This document shows positions 25,942 through 35,037 of a DNA stretch of 64,000 bases, one piece after another. Under the pieces are notes generated by a model that made no database searches, had not been told where the DNA came from, and saw only the letters and a list, made by a program, of their open reading frames with translations. Made by a program: the position numbers and the translations under genes. The stretch's first letter is position 1. Every line of letters starts with the position of its first letter. The DNA is from DATKCT01 sp035513055 (GTDB lineage Bacteria > Verrucomicrobiota > Verrucomicrobiia > Verrucomicrobiales > DEV007), in the NCBI GenBank assembly GCA_035513055.1, contig DATKCT010000047.1, forward strand, positions 41,318-105,317, given 5' to 3'.

Positions 25942-27912
25942 ATGAAAAGCCGCTGGAACGACGAGGAATCCGCCGCGTGGAGTGGAGATCCCGTGGGTTT
26001 GCGGGTGTATACGTCGCGGCTTTTGGGGGCGGAACCGGATCTGGTTTTGCACGGGGGCGGAAACACCTCGGTGAAGGTGAGGGCCCGGACATTTCTTGGG
26101 GATGAGGAGGCCCTGCTTTATGTGAAGGGCAGCGGTTGGGATTTGGCGATGATCGAGCGCGGAGGATTCGCGCCGGTGCGCCTGGACCGGCTCCTGCGGC
26201 TGGCGGCTTTCGAGCAGCTCTCCGACGCCGCGATGGTGCGGGAGGTTCGGGCGTCGATGACGGATCCGGACGCGCCGACGCCTTCCATCGAGGCTTTGGC
26301 GCACGCGGTCCTTCCGTTTGTTTATGTCGATCACACCCATGCGGCAGCGGTATTGGCGCTCACCAACAACGAGCGGGCGGATGAACTTTTGGCGGAAGTC
26401 TACGGGTCCAGGGTGGCGTTGCTGCCCTACATCATGCCAGGCTTCTTTTTGGCGAAACAGATGCGGCAACTGGCCGAGGAAGTCGATTTGGGGGCGATCG
26501 AGGGAATCATCCTGCGGCATCATGGAGTGTTCACCTTCGGCGATGACGCCCGGACAAGTTACGAGCGGATGATTTCTCTGGTGAACGAGGCGGAAGCGTA
26601 TCTGGAGAGCAAGGCTCCCGGCGAACGCTATCTGAACGCGGACGGAGGCGAGGATCTCGAGGCGTTGGCGGAGCTGCGCCGGGGCGTCTCGCGGCAGAGT
26701 GAGCGAGCCGTGATCGCGAGTTGGGACCGGAGCCCGGCGGCCCGCGGTTTTGCGGCGATGGAAAATGTGGATTCCCTGTCCACACGGGGGCCGGTGACAC
26801 CGGATCACGCCATTCGCACGAAGCGTTGTCCTTTGGTGGTGCGGAATTCGAGCGACGAGATGCTTGAGGTTTATGCCGCCAACTACCGGAACTATTTTCA
26901 GCGTTTTGCTCCCGCGGGGGTCGAGATGCTCGACCCCGCGCCGCGTTGGATCGTGTGGCCGGGATTCGGGATTGTGAGTTTTGGAAAGAATCCTGCGGAA
27001 GCGCGAGCGGTTGGGGATATTGCGACCCAGACCATCCGGGTGGTTCAGGATGCGGAACGGGTGGGGAGTTGGTTGGCGCTTCCGGAGCGCGACATTTTCG
27101 CCATCGAGTATTGGGAGTTGGAACAAGCCAAGCTGCGGAGGCTTGGGGCGCCGCTTCCATTTGCGGGCAAGATAGCTTTGGTCACCGGCGCGGCTGCGGG
27201 AATTGGCCGGGCCTGTGTGGAAGCCTTGCACGCGGAAGGCGCAGCGGTGGTGGGGCTCGATCTCAATCCGGAAGTCGCGGAATTGGAAGACGGCGACCGA
27301 AAAGGCGGGATCGTTTGTGACTTGACCGATCATGCGCGGGTGCGTGCGGCTGTCGAGGATGTGATCCGCCGGTTTGGCGGCTTGGATCTGTTGGTGAGCA
27401 ATGCTGGAATCTTTACGGCAGGCGCCTATATCGAAGATCTCGATCCCGTGAATTGGGAGAAGAGCATCGCGGTCAATCTGACCAGCCATCAGAGGCTCTT
27501 GCAGTACTGCATTCCCTACCTGAAACGGGGAGTCGACGCGTCGGCCATTTTCATTGGTTCGCGCAACGTCCAAGCTCCCGGGGCGGGCGCGGCGTCGTAT
27601 TCGGTGACCAAGGCCGGATTGACGCAACTGGCGCGGGTGGCGGCGCTGGAACTGGCCAAGGACGGGGCGCGGGTCAATATCATTCATCCCGACGCGGTTT
27701 TCGACACCCGGCTATGGACGCCGGAGGCCTTGCAACGATCGGCGGAACGTTACGGGCTCAGCGTTGAAGAGTACAAAACGCGCAATTTGTTGAAGACGGA
27801 GATCAGTTCGGCGGACGTGGCCCGAATGGTGTGCGCCGTAGCGGGACCGGCCTTCGCCCGCACTACTGGAGCGCAGATTCCTGTTGACGGAGGCAATGAC
27901 CGCGTGATTTGA
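25942..27912 (+). CDS. Bifunctional class II aldolase / short-chain dehydrogenase (RhaEW type)
   Basis: 656 residues from the ATG at 25942 (a GTG lies directly before). Residues 1 to about 390 form a class II aldolase related to RhaD: GGGNTSVK near residue 35, YVDHTHAAAVLAL and ILRHHGVFTFG with metal-binding histidines. From about 405 an SDR domain follows: LVTGAAAGIGRA (413-424), SNAGIFTAG, and a SYSVTKAG catalytic Tyr/Lys pair. Proteins of this architecture cleave rhamnulose-1-phosphate to DHAP and L-lactaldehyde and oxidise the aldehyde to lactate. It opens a sugar operon with dhaK, dhaL, an aldolase and an isomerase. The exact sugar cannot be read from the sequence. Confidence 0.85.
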   Translation: MKSRWNDEESAAWSGDPVGLRVYTSRLLGAEPDLVLHGGGNTSVKVRARTFLGDEEALLYVKGSGWDLAMIERGGFAPVRLDRLLRLAAFEQLSDAAMVREVRASMTDPDAPTPSIEALAHAVLPFVYVDHTHAAAVLALTNNERADELLAEVYGSRVALLPYIMPGFFLAKQMRQLAEEVDLGAIEGIILRHHGVFTFGDDARTSYERMISLVNEAEAYLESKAPGERYLNADGGEDLEALAELRRGVSRQSERAVIASWDRSPAARGFAAMENVDSLSTRGPVTPDHAIRTKRCPLVVRNSSDEMLEVYAANYRNYFQRFAPAGVEMLDPAPRWIVWPGFGIVSFGKNPAEARAVGDIATQTIRVVQDAERVGSWLALPERDIFAIEYWELEQAKLRRLGAPLPFAGKIALVTGAAAGIGRACVEALHAEGAAVVGLDLNPEVAELEDGDRKGGIVCDLTDHARVRAAVEDVIRRFGGLDLLVSNAGIFTAGAYIEDLDPVNWEKSIAVNLTSHQRLLQYCIPYLKRGVDASAIFIGSRNVQAPGAGAASYSVTKAGLTQLARVAALELAKDGARVNIIHPDAVFDTRLWTPEALQRSAERYGLSVEEYKTRNLLKTEISSADVARMVCAVAGPAFARTTGAQIPVDGGNDRVI

Positions 27913-27961
27913 GCCTCGCAAGGACCGGGCCCGGTCCGCGATACCGTATCGTTACCGTATT

Positions 27962-28966
27962 ATGAGTGCAGCCAAGAAAATCCTCAACGACCCCAGGAAC
28001 GCGGCGGCGGAAATGCTCGACGGACTGGTGGCGGCTTACGACGGTGAGGCCCGGAAAGTGGGCAGCGGCTCGATCGTGATGAACGGTCTTCTGGAGGGAA
28101 AACCGGCCTTGCTGGTGGGGGGCGGGAGTGGGCACGAACCCATTTACCACGGGTTGGCCGGTCGCAATCTGGCGGACGGCGCCGCGTGTGGAGACATCTT
28201 TGCGGCGCCGCCGCCCGGAGTCATCCTCGACGCCACCCGCGCGGTGCACCGGGGTAAAGGGGTGCTCTATCTCTATGGCAACTACGCCGGGGACGTGATG
28301 AATTTCGACATGGCCGCAGAATTGGCGGCCGAGGAAGGCATCGAAGTGCGGACAGTTTTGATTTGGGACGACATCTCGTCGGCGCCCCCTGAGCGGAAGA
28401 AAGACCGGCGGGGCGTCGCGGGTTTGCTGATGATCGTGAAGATTGCGGGGGCTGCGGCCGCTTCCGTGGATACGTTGGACGAACTGGAACGAATCGCCAC
28501 GAAGGCGCGAGATCAAACCCGGTCATTGGGAGTGGCCATGAAGGCGGGCTCGATTCCGGCGACAGGAAAGCCGACGTTCGAGTTGCCCGACGACGAATTG
28601 GAGATTGGCATGGGTGTGCATGGGGAACCGGGCGTGGAACGGGCCAAGATGATGACGGCGGACGAACTCGTTCCGAAAATGCTGGACCGGATGTTTGCGG
28701 ATGACCTCCCGTTGGGGGACGGCGACGAGGTGGTGTTTTTCGTCAACAGCTTCGGGGCGACGACGATGACGGAGCTTTTGGTGGTGAACGGGACGGCGCG
28801 AAAGATCTTGGCCGAGCGCGGAATCCGGGTGCACGATTCCGTGCTGGGTCCGATAGTGACATGTCAGGAAATGGCGGGGTTTTCCCTCAGCTTCACCAAG
28901 CTCGACGATGAATTGAAGCGGTATTGGGACATGCCCTGTTCCTCCCTGGGATATTCCAAGATGTGA
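27962..28966 (+). CDS. dhaK: Dihydroxyacetone kinase subunit DhaK
   Basis: 334 residues. DhaK binds dihydroxyacetone covalently through a histidine, here His220 in GMGVHGEPG (E. coli His218), and works with DhaL to phosphorylate it. GGGSGHEPI near residue 55 and the GNYAGDVMNFDMA segment are diagnostic. DhaL follows 43 bases downstream. No DhaM (PTS) gene is present. In this operon it could phosphorylate a ketose or tetrulose rather than dihydroxyacetone, because DhaK-like kinases with other ketose substrates are known. Confidence 0.92.
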   Translation: MSAAKKILNDPRNAAAEMLDGLVAAYDGEARKVGSGSIVMNGLLEGKPALLVGGGSGHEPIYHGLAGRNLADGAACGDIFAAPPPGVILDATRAVHRGKGVLYLYGNYAGDVMNFDMAAELAAEEGIEVRTVLIWDDISSAPPERKKDRRGVAGLLMIVKIAGAAAASVDTLDELERIATKARDQTRSLGVAMKAGSIPATGKPTFELPDDELEIGMGVHGEPGVERAKMMTADELVPKMLDRMFADDLPLGDGDEVVFFVNSFGATTMTELLVVNGTARKILAERGIRVHDSVLGPIVTCQEMAGFSLSFTKLDDELKRYWDMPCSSLGYSKM

Positions 28967-29009
28967 CCGGGATACGGGCGCGCCGAGAGCGGAACCGAGT
29001 TAGACGATC

Positions 29010-29645
29010 ATGGGCAGGCAATCTCTCAACACGGAGGAAGTCCGGCAGATGCTGATGCATGTCGCCGACGGCATGATCGCCAGCGAATCGTTGCTGACGG
29101 ACGCCGACCGGGCCATTGGCGATGGAGACCACGGGGTGGGGATCGAGAGGGGCTTTCGGGCGGCGCGGGAGCGCGTAGCGGAGGACAGGTTCGAGAATCT
29201 GGCCGGCGTATTCCTGGCTGTGGGCACGGCCTTAGTTGGTTCCATGGGGGGCGCGTCGGGGGCGGTGTTCGGCACATTTTTCCGCAGTGGCGGGAAGGCC
29301 TTAGGTGTAGCTACAGAATGGGACTCGGCGGGGCTGGCCGCGTTTCTCGAGGCGGGATTGGACGGGGTGATGCAGCGGGGCGGGGCCAAGCCGGGAGACA
29401 AGACAATGATCGATGCTCTGGAACCGGCGGCGGCGCGCGCCCGGGCATTGTCGGGAGAAGCACTGGACGTTGCCCTTGCGAGTTCGGTCGAGGCGGCCCA
29501 AGAGGGAAAAGAGAAGACCCGCAACATGATCGCCACGACAGGCAAGGCCAGGGCTCTGGGAGAGCGCAGTCTCGGGCATCCCGACCCTGGAGCCTTGTCG
29601 ATGACCCTCATCCTCCGATTCATGCAAGATTATGTGAACGCCTGA
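29010..29645 (+). CDS. dhaL: Dihydroxyacetone kinase subunit DhaL
   Basis: 211 residues. DhaL is the nucleotide-binding partner of DhaK. The Mg-ADP site DADRAIGDGDHG (31-42) is intact, followed by GSMGGASGA, KPGDKTMIDAL and GHPDPGA near the end. The length fits a stand-alone DhaL. Whether it uses free ATP or a phosphotransfer protein is open: no DhaM is visible nearby. A GC-rich hairpin follows the stop. Confidence 0.92.
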   Translation: MGRQSLNTEEVRQMLMHVADGMIASESLLTDADRAIGDGDHGVGIERGFRAARERVAEDRFENLAGVFLAVGTALVGSMGGASGAVFGTFFRSGGKALGVATEWDSAGLAAFLEAGLDGVMQRGGAKPGDKTMIDALEPAAARARALSGEALDVALASSVEAAQEGKEKTRNMIATTGKARALGERSLGHPDPGALSMTLILRFMQDYVNA

Positions 29646-29648
29646 ACT

Positions 29649-29666
29649 GCGGCGGGCTCGCGCCGC
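29649..29666 (+). other. GC hairpin between dhaL and the aldolase gene
   Basis: GCGGCG and CGCCGC arms around a six-base loop lie just after the dhaL stop, inside a 102-base gap in an otherwise tight operon. No T-run follows, so it is more likely an mRNA processing or partial attenuation structure than a strong terminator. Confidence 0.3.
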
Positions 29667-29747
29667 CCTTGCGGAAAGCGCGAAAGCTGTTTTCAAAGCC
29701 GGCGGCAGCCGGTAGTCTAAGTTTCCTCATCCCCAAATCACACGACT

Positions 29748-30659
29748 ATGGCAGACCTCGATGGTGAACCGAAAAAGAAGGAGAAGGAATACTACCTCGG
29801 CGTTCCTCAGGAGAGTCCCGGGTATTTTCTAAAAGGATCGCATCAGTACGACTGGGGCCTGAAGAACCGGCTGGCCCGCGTGTTCAATCCGGACAACGGG
29901 CGGACCATCATGCTGGCCTTCGACCACGGCTATTTCCAGGGACCCACCTCGGGCTTGGAACGTGTGGATCAGACCATCCTCCCGCTCGAGCCTTATTGCG
30001 ATTGCCTGATGCTGACGCGAGGCATCCAGCGCAGCGTGATCCCGGCGAGCACGCGCAAGGCCATTGCCCTGCGGGCGTCCGGCGGCACGAGCATGGCCCG
30101 GCCGGACGATCTTTCCAACGAAGATGTGGCTTGTTCCATCGAGGAGGCGTTGCGTCTCAACGCCAGTGTCCTGGCGGTGCAGGTGTTCATCGGCTCCGAA
30201 CACGAGAGACAAACACTTGGGAATATGACCCGTCTCATCGACGAGGCCAATCGCTACGGGATTGCGGTGATGGGAGTGGTTGCGGTGGGCACGAACATGG
30301 AACGGACCCCGCAATATTTCCGGCTGGCCACACGGATCATGGCCGAGTTGGGTTGTCACATGGTGAAGTGCTATTACATAGACGAAGAGTTCGAGACGGT
30401 TACCGCTTGTTGCCCGGTGCCGATTGTGATCGCGGGCGGGAAGAAGCGGCCGGAACTGGACGCCTTGCACATGGCTTACAACGCCTGTGATCAGGGAGCG
30501 AGCGGTGTGGACATGGGGCGGAACATTTTCCAGTCGGCTGCCCCAGTGGCCATGATGCAGGCGGTCAAGGGGGTCGTGCACGGCGGGATGAAACCCGGCG
30601 ACGCCTATGAACTCTATCAAAGCCTGAGGGTCCAAGAGCAGGAACTGGCCGGCGTGTGA
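29748..30659 (+). CDS. Class I aldolase/thiolase of the LsrF (DeoC/FbaB) family
   Basis: 303 residues, like LsrF. Visible features are MLAFDHGYFQGPTSGLE (55-71), where the Asp-His pair is typical, DCLMLTRG, and MVKCYYIDEE with Lys207, the likely Schiff-base lysine. IVIAGGKKRP and SGVDMGRNIFQ complete the phosphate site. LsrF itself transfers an acetyl group from a phosphorylated C5 dione in AI-2 breakdown, but no other lsr genes are here; family relatives split phosphoketoses. In this operon it may cleave the phosphorylated product of DhaKL. It has a highly charged N-terminus (KKKEKEYY). Confidence 0.82.
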   Translation: MADLDGEPKKKEKEYYLGVPQESPGYFLKGSHQYDWGLKNRLARVFNPDNGRTIMLAFDHGYFQGPTSGLERVDQTILPLEPYCDCLMLTRGIQRSVIPASTRKAIALRASGGTSMARPDDLSNEDVACSIEEALRLNASVLAVQVFIGSEHERQTLGNMTRLIDEANRYGIAVMGVVAVGTNMERTPQYFRLATRIMAELGCHMVKCYYIDEEFETVTACCPVPIVIAGGKKRPELDALHMAYNACDQGASGVDMGRNIFQSAAPVAMMQAVKGVVHGGMKPGDAYELYQSLRVQEQELAGV

Positions 30660-30696
30660 GCAGCGCCTCTTCCTCAGGCGCATCCTTCCCAATCCC

Positions 30697-31740
30697 ATGA
30701 GCGAGCGATACCCCAAACTGCACAACGCGGCCTGGCCAGGAGTGGTCGGCAAAGGACCGGATTCCGAACCGGTGATCGAGTTGGACGACATGTTGGACCT
30801 CACCGCGGCGGCGGAGGTGAACGGCCGAAGGTTCGACGGCGTGGATTTGTTTCTCAGCGCGCCGCACGTCGACATCGATTCCAGCGACTCTGATTTGGAA
30901 ACCTTGGCGGATAAGCTGCGATCCCGGAATCTGGTGGTGGGTTCGGTGGTGGCTCCGGTATGGCCTCCCACGGGTGGCGGTTCAGCTATGGGCAGCGAGG
31001 AGGAGCGGGGCCTGTTCGTCGCGATGGTGCGCAAGGCCTGCGTCATCGGCGGCAAGCTCCGGGACTTGGGGGTCCGCCCTTACGGAATCGTCCGGATCGA
31101 TTCGGCGGTCGATGTGGGAACGTGGGCCGCTGATGCGGAAGGGAATTCACGGCGAATTGCCGAGACTTTCCGCCGGGCTTGCGACGTCGCGCAGCAACAC
31201 AACGAACGATTGGCGGCTGAAGGCGAGATCTGCTGGGGAGGAATGCACAGTTGGAAAGAGATGATCCGCCTGCTCGAGCTGGCAGACCGCCGCGGCACTC
31301 TCGGTTTTCAAGCCGATATGGCCCATACTCTGCTCTACCTGCTCGGCTACAACGCGCCGGAGGACGCCTTGTTGCCCGCGGATTTCGACTGGTCGGAGCG
31401 GGACCGTTTCGCCCAGGCCTACCGGGAGCTAACGGATGCGTTGCGTCCCTGGACCATCGATTTTCACGTGGCGCAGAACGACGCCACGGTGAAGGGCTCC
31501 GGATCGCACGACAAAACCGGCCGGCATTGTCTTCCAGACGATCCGGAGGGGAAACTCGATATACCCTGGGCCGCAGGACATTGGTTGCGGGATGGTGACG
31601 GCCAATTGACCAAGGCCTTCCGGCATATTTGCTGGGATGGATGCATGTTTCCCAATGAAGTCATGAGGCGGCCCGAAACTTGGAACAGCATTTTGGCGGC
31701 GATGATCTCGGTGCAGGACGCGCACGGTTGGGAGGGTTGA
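30697..31740 (+). CDS. TIM-barrel sugar isomerase/epimerase (xylose isomerase-like)
   Basis: 347 residues with the AP-endonuclease-2/xylose isomerase-like pattern: FDGVDLFLSAPHVD in an early strand, GEICWGGMHSW in the middle with a possible metal ligand, QADMAHTLLYL and WTIDFHVAQND further on, and HDKTGRHC near the C-terminus. These acidic and histidine residues would bind a divalent metal for aldose-ketose isomerisation. It closes the operon that starts with the RhaEW-type enzyme, 37 bases after the aldolase, so an aldose entering the pathway is the obvious substrate. It is not a canonical RhaA. Confidence 0.75.
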   Translation: MSERYPKLHNAAWPGVVGKGPDSEPVIELDDMLDLTAAAEVNGRRFDGVDLFLSAPHVDIDSSDSDLETLADKLRSRNLVVGSVVAPVWPPTGGGSAMGSEEERGLFVAMVRKACVIGGKLRDLGVRPYGIVRIDSAVDVGTWAADAEGNSRRIAETFRRACDVAQQHNERLAAEGEICWGGMHSWKEMIRLLELADRRGTLGFQADMAHTLLYLLGYNAPEDALLPADFDWSERDRFAQAYRELTDALRPWTIDFHVAQNDATVKGSGSHDKTGRHCLPDDPEGKLDIPWAAGHWLRDGDGQLTKAFRHICWDGCMFPNEVMRRPETWNSILAAMISVQDAHGWEG

Positions 31741-31807
31741 CCGGAGCAGGGGCTGGACCGGGCTCAGGAATGACGGCGGTCCTTCGGCCGTAAAGCAAGT
31801 CCGGGTT

Positions 31808-31920
31808 CAACCCGCATTTCTCACACCCTTTCCGCTGTCGCGCGCTGCGCCTGCGCCCCATCCTGCCTTCGTTCCGCGTGCCTCGGGCGTGAGCAGGGTG
31901 TGCTCACCCAGCTCTGCGTT
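31808..31920 (+). repeat. Intergenic repeat, copy A (begins AACCCGCATTTCTC)
   Basis: Lies between the convergent isomerase and M1 aminopeptidase genes. It starts with AACCCGCATTTCTCAC and, about 80 bases on, has GGGTGTGCTCACCCAGCTC. A diverged copy is at 43462-43552 with both blocks in the same order. The core 14-mer also occurs at 38323-38336 (reverse complement) and 59137-59150. The rest of the 250-base gap shows no gene. Confidence 0.5.
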
Positions 31921-31992
31921 CCCGGCTGGGCGCGGCCTGGGTCAGTCAGGGGTTCGCAGCGCCTCGCGACGAAACGGCATGAGAAATCTGCG

Positions 31993-34692
31993 TCAATGGC
32001 CTTCGTCCCCGTTCGGGGCGGGCGCGGCCTCTGGTGTTTTGTCAGTGGATGCTTCCGGTTTCAGCCGTTCTTGCAATTGCTTGCGAAGGGCGCCCATGTC
32101 CGCAGACAAGGCCTGAAGCCGCCCCTGAAGTTCGGAGATTTCCTGGCGCATCCGGGTCAAGTTCTCTGAGTCGGGCTGGTTTTTCCGGATCGCTTCCATG
32201 GCGGAGCGGGCTTGTTTGGCTTCGTCCGAATCCCGATCCGCGGAAGCCATGGCGCCGAGAGCGGGCAAGGCCGCTGGATCTCCCAGGTGTCCCAGACCGC
32301 GCAGGGCGGCCTGGCGGACGGAACGGCGAGGATCCGAGGTCATTTCCAAGAGACGGGAGCGCACTGGGACGCGGTCTTCGGCCTCCCTTCCCAGGGAGCC
32401 TAAAGCTTCCAGGGCGGAGGCGACGGTGCTGTTCTCCCAGGACGATCCTTTGGTCTTCAGAGTGGCGAGGAGGGTGGGGACGAATTCGGAGTTGCCCTGA
32501 TCCCTCAAGGCGTGAAGTGCCGCGGCGGCGACACGATCCCGGTGACCGTCGACCTGGAGCCAGCCCAGCAGGGATTCGCCGAGGGAAGGGCGATGATAGG
32601 ATCCCAGGGACCGGATGGCGGTGGCCCGGATGGCCGGGTTGGGCTCGGCTTCAGCGGTCTGGAGCAGGACATCGCAGGCTTGATCGCAGTAAAACGCGGC
32701 AATGGCTTCGACGACGCGATTGCGAACGCGCGCGTCCGCCTGGGCGGCTGAGGCCAGAAGCGCGGCCAGGGCCTCGTCGCTGGCGATCTTCTGAAGAGCC
32801 GCGGCAGCGGCGATGCGCACGCCGTAGAACGGATCTTCGGCAAGGCGATTGGCGAGCCGTTCGACCGCTTGGCTGTCTTTCGCTTCCGAGAGCTGTTCGA
32901 CAGCGAGGACGCGGCCGATGACATCGTGGGGATCGGCGAGCTGCCGCTCGAGGTGCCCGGGCGCGATCTTCAAAGAGACCTGGGCCAGAACGGTCAGATC
33001 CGGATCGATCCGGAGCGCCTCGGGGCGGCTGGGCAGGGTGAAATAGAAATCCTCCTTCTTTTCCCGGATCTGCGCCAGGAAATCGCGCTGTCCTTCAGCG
33101 GTGATCACACGGACGGGGAGGGGAAAGTGAAAGAGCGGCCGTTTTTCGTTGATGTCTTGGGTCTGCTCAATGGTGAGCCGGAGCTGGTTGGTGGTTTCGT
33201 CCCAGGAATGGGCGGCGGCGAGGCTGGGGTAACCGGAAAGGCGGACCCATTGATCGAAGAAGCGTTCCCAGGACCGGCCGCTGAGTTCCTCGATGATGTC
33301 GATCAAGTCCTGGGTGACGACGGTAGCGTGACGGTGACGTTCCAGGTAGGTTTGGACGCAGCGCCGAAAGAGGTCTTCCCCGAGCTGGGTCCGGAGCATG
33401 TGCAGAACCCAGGAGCCTTTGGGGTAGGCCCGGAAGCTGAATTGTTCCATGGGCTGTCCGTAGGCCCGGTGCAGCATGGGGATCTCGTCTTTGGCGTTGG
33501 CGAAGATTTGGCGGGCGTCGCTGCGCAGGCCGAAGAGAAACTCGTCGCGGCCCAGGAGATGCCGATCGAAGAGAAGGGAATAGTAGGTGGCAAAGCCTTC
33601 GTTGAGCCAGATGTGGCTCCAATCCCGGCAGGTCACGAGATCGCCGAACCATTGGTGCGCCAGCTCATGGGCGTCGAGGGACCGGGTCGAGAAAAGGTTT
33701 TCCGTGTCCGCGCTAAAGAGGGTGCGTGTGGTCAGGGTGGTGAGGCTGGTGTTTTCCATGCCGCCCATCATGTAATCGATGGCGCAGACGTTGTAGTATT
33801 TGTCCCAAGGATAGGGGACTCCGATCTCTTCTTCGAAGAACTCCATAATCGCTTTGGTGTCGCGGAAGGAGCCGGCGGCTTGATCTTTTTCGGATGGCGG
33901 GACATAGAAAGCCAGAGGCAGGTCTCCGTGACGGTCTTCCAAGTGAAAAAAATGGCCTGCGACGAGGGAGATGAGGTAGTTGACGTGGGGATAGTCATGA
34001 CGCCAATGAAAAAGGCGCAGTCCCGAGTCGGCATCGAGTTCTTCGGACACGAGCCGGCCATTGGAGAGCACGGTCATGCCGTCCGGCGCCCGGCAGAGTA
34101 CTTCCGTGGTGAACATCTCGTTGGGATAGTCATGTGAGGGAAACCAGTTGCGGTGCATTTCCGGTTCGCCTTGGGTCCAGAGTTGGGTGTCTCCGTCGCG
34201 ATAACCCATCGCCGGAGTGCGGAAATAAAGACCTGCCTGCGGTTCGGCGGAGTAGGTAATGGAGAGTTCGACGCGTTGCCCGGCGGGCACGGGATCGGCG
34301 AAGGTGAGGATCAATTCCGTGCCCGAGTTTTCATGGCCTTCGAGGGCGGCGCTTGAATCGACTTCAGCGATTCGGAGGTCAACGGCATTGAGGCGCAGTT
34401 CCCGCAGAGGTTTTCCGATGGGAGCAAAGGTGAGAGTGGCTTGACCCGCAATGCTGCGGCGCTCGAAATCCGGGGTGATGTCGAGCCGGAGATGCTCGAT
34501 GTCGACGAGGCGGTCAGGGGCGTATTTGCGGTAGTCGGGCGAGTCGACGGGGACTGCCGCCGCGGTGTGGTGGAGAGCCAGGCCGTGGGCGCAGTAATCG
34601 AGCCGGTCGACCAGGTCAGCCGGGAGGGAACCGGCGACGGTCCACAGAACGAAGAGGCAGGCGGAGCGGGCGTAGGCGGGATGGGGTCTCAT
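31993..34692 (-). CDS. Exported M1-family aminopeptidase with C-terminal HEAT repeats
   Basis: 899 residues. An N-terminal hydrophobic segment (about 9-24) suggests export. The M1 beta domain and catalytic domain follow: exopeptidase motif GGMEN at 310-314 and zinc site HELAH (342-346) with the third ligand Glu365 in NEGFATYY. It would trim N-terminal residues of peptides in the periplasm. After about residue 590 the sequence changes to alpha-helical HEAT-like repeats (for example AVERLANRLAEDPFYGVRIA, then repeats with conserved R and A positions), and it ends with a short coiled-coil (about 850-880) and a charged tail. The repeats are likely a protein-binding platform. No operon partner is visible. 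Confidence 0.92.
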   Translation of the reverse strand: MRPHPAYARSACLFVLWTVAGSLPADLVDRLDYCAHGLALHHTAAAVPVDSPDYRKYAPDRLVDIEHLRLDITPDFERRSIAGQATLTFAPIGKPLRELRLNAVDLRIAEVDSSAALEGHENSGTELILTFADPVPAGQRVELSITYSAEPQAGLYFRTPAMGYRDGDTQLWTQGEPEMHRNWFPSHDYPNEMFTTEVLCRAPDGMTVLSNGRLVSEELDADSGLRLFHWRHDYPHVNYLISLVAGHFFHLEDRHGDLPLAFYVPPSEKDQAAGSFRDTKAIMEFFEEEIGVPYPWDKYYNVCAIDYMMGGMENTSLTTLTTRTLFSADTENLFSTRSLDAHELAHQWFGDLVTCRDWSHIWLNEGFATYYSLLFDRHLLGRDEFLFGLRSDARQIFANAKDEIPMLHRAYGQPMEQFSFRAYPKGSWVLHMLRTQLGEDLFRRCVQTYLERHRHATVVTQDLIDIIEELSGRSWERFFDQWVRLSGYPSLAAAHSWDETTNQLRLTIEQTQDINEKRPLFHFPLPVRVITAEGQRDFLAQIREKKEDFYFTLPSRPEALRIDPDLTVLAQVSLKIAPGHLERQLADPHDVIGRVLAVEQLSEAKDSQAVERLANRLAEDPFYGVRIAAAAALQKIASDEALAALLASAAQADARVRNRVVEAIAAFYCDQACDVLLQTAEAEPNPAIRATAIRSLGSYHRPSLGESLLGWLQVDGHRDRVAAAALHALRDQGNSEFVPTLLATLKTKGSSWENSTVASALEALGSLGREAEDRVPVRSRLLEMTSDPRRSVRQAALRGLGHLGDPAALPALGAMASADRDSDEAKQARSAMEAIRKNQPDSENLTRMRQEISELQGRLQALSADMGALRKQLQERLKPEASTDKTPEAAPAPNGDEGH

Positions 34693-34768
34693 CGGACCCG
34701 ATCATCGTTTCGTGCAAGCCTCAGAGCAACCAGGAAGCGCCTGCGGAATTTGGCCACTCGATGGCAAT

Positions 34769-34948
34769 ATGCGCGACCACGCCACAGTCGAACAACTGCT
34801 GGTACTGGCCAACATCGAAGGCATGAATGCCGAACTCATCCACATGGGCCTTCCCCAGCGGGAGCGGCTCAAACGTCTCAACCGGATCGCCATCCGCCAG
34901 ATGCAGGCGTTGACGGGTGCTCAGGTCATTAAGCAACTCAAGGAATAG
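34769..34948 (+). pseudogene. C-terminal remnant of a KilA-N domain-type protein
   Basis: The frame reads MRDHATVEQLLVLANIEG and then NAELIHMGLPQRERLKRLN up to IKQLKE and stop. I recognise this as the C-terminal helical end of KilA-N/Orf6N-type phage-derived proteins, but the DNA-binding N-terminal domain is missing: upstream is the start of the M1 aminopeptidase gene. The frame could be translated as a 59-residue peptide. Basis is pattern memory, so moderate confidence. Confidence 0.4.
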
Positions 34949-34950
34949 CA

Positions 34951-35037
34951 ATGCCGACCGATCACCGCGCCGCACTGGCGAACATCAGCGCTTCGACCAG
35001 CTCATCGCCTACCTGCGCGACGGAATCCGCGGAGCGA
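34951..35037 (+). pseudogene. Frameshifted N-terminal fragment of a restriction-modification methylase-like gene
   Basis: An ATG three bases after the KilA-N remnant reads MPTDHRAALANIS, and one base shift later the adjacent frame continues RFDQLIAYLRDGI. Together they look like the start of Eco57I-type restriction-methylase proteins. Nothing downstream continues the match before blaI. This suggests a mobile or defence gene pair that was mostly deleted. Confidence 0.35.

Noticed and set aside
25909..27687. 592-residue open frame antisense to the RhaEW-type gene
   Set aside because: Composition is typical of GC-rich shadow frames (many His, Arg, Gln, Pro) and the sense strand encodes an unmistakable enzyme.
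29748..30659. AI-2 (lsr) operon
   Set aside because: Only an LsrF-like enzyme is present; no lsrK, lsrR, lsrG or transporter genes.
25942..31740. Bacterial microcompartment locus for rhamnose/fucose
   Set aside because: No shell protein or encapsulation-peptide gene is visible; only catabolic enzymes.
32869..34137. 422-residue open frame antisense to the M1 aminopeptidase
   Set aside because: Shadow of a gene with an intact zinc site.
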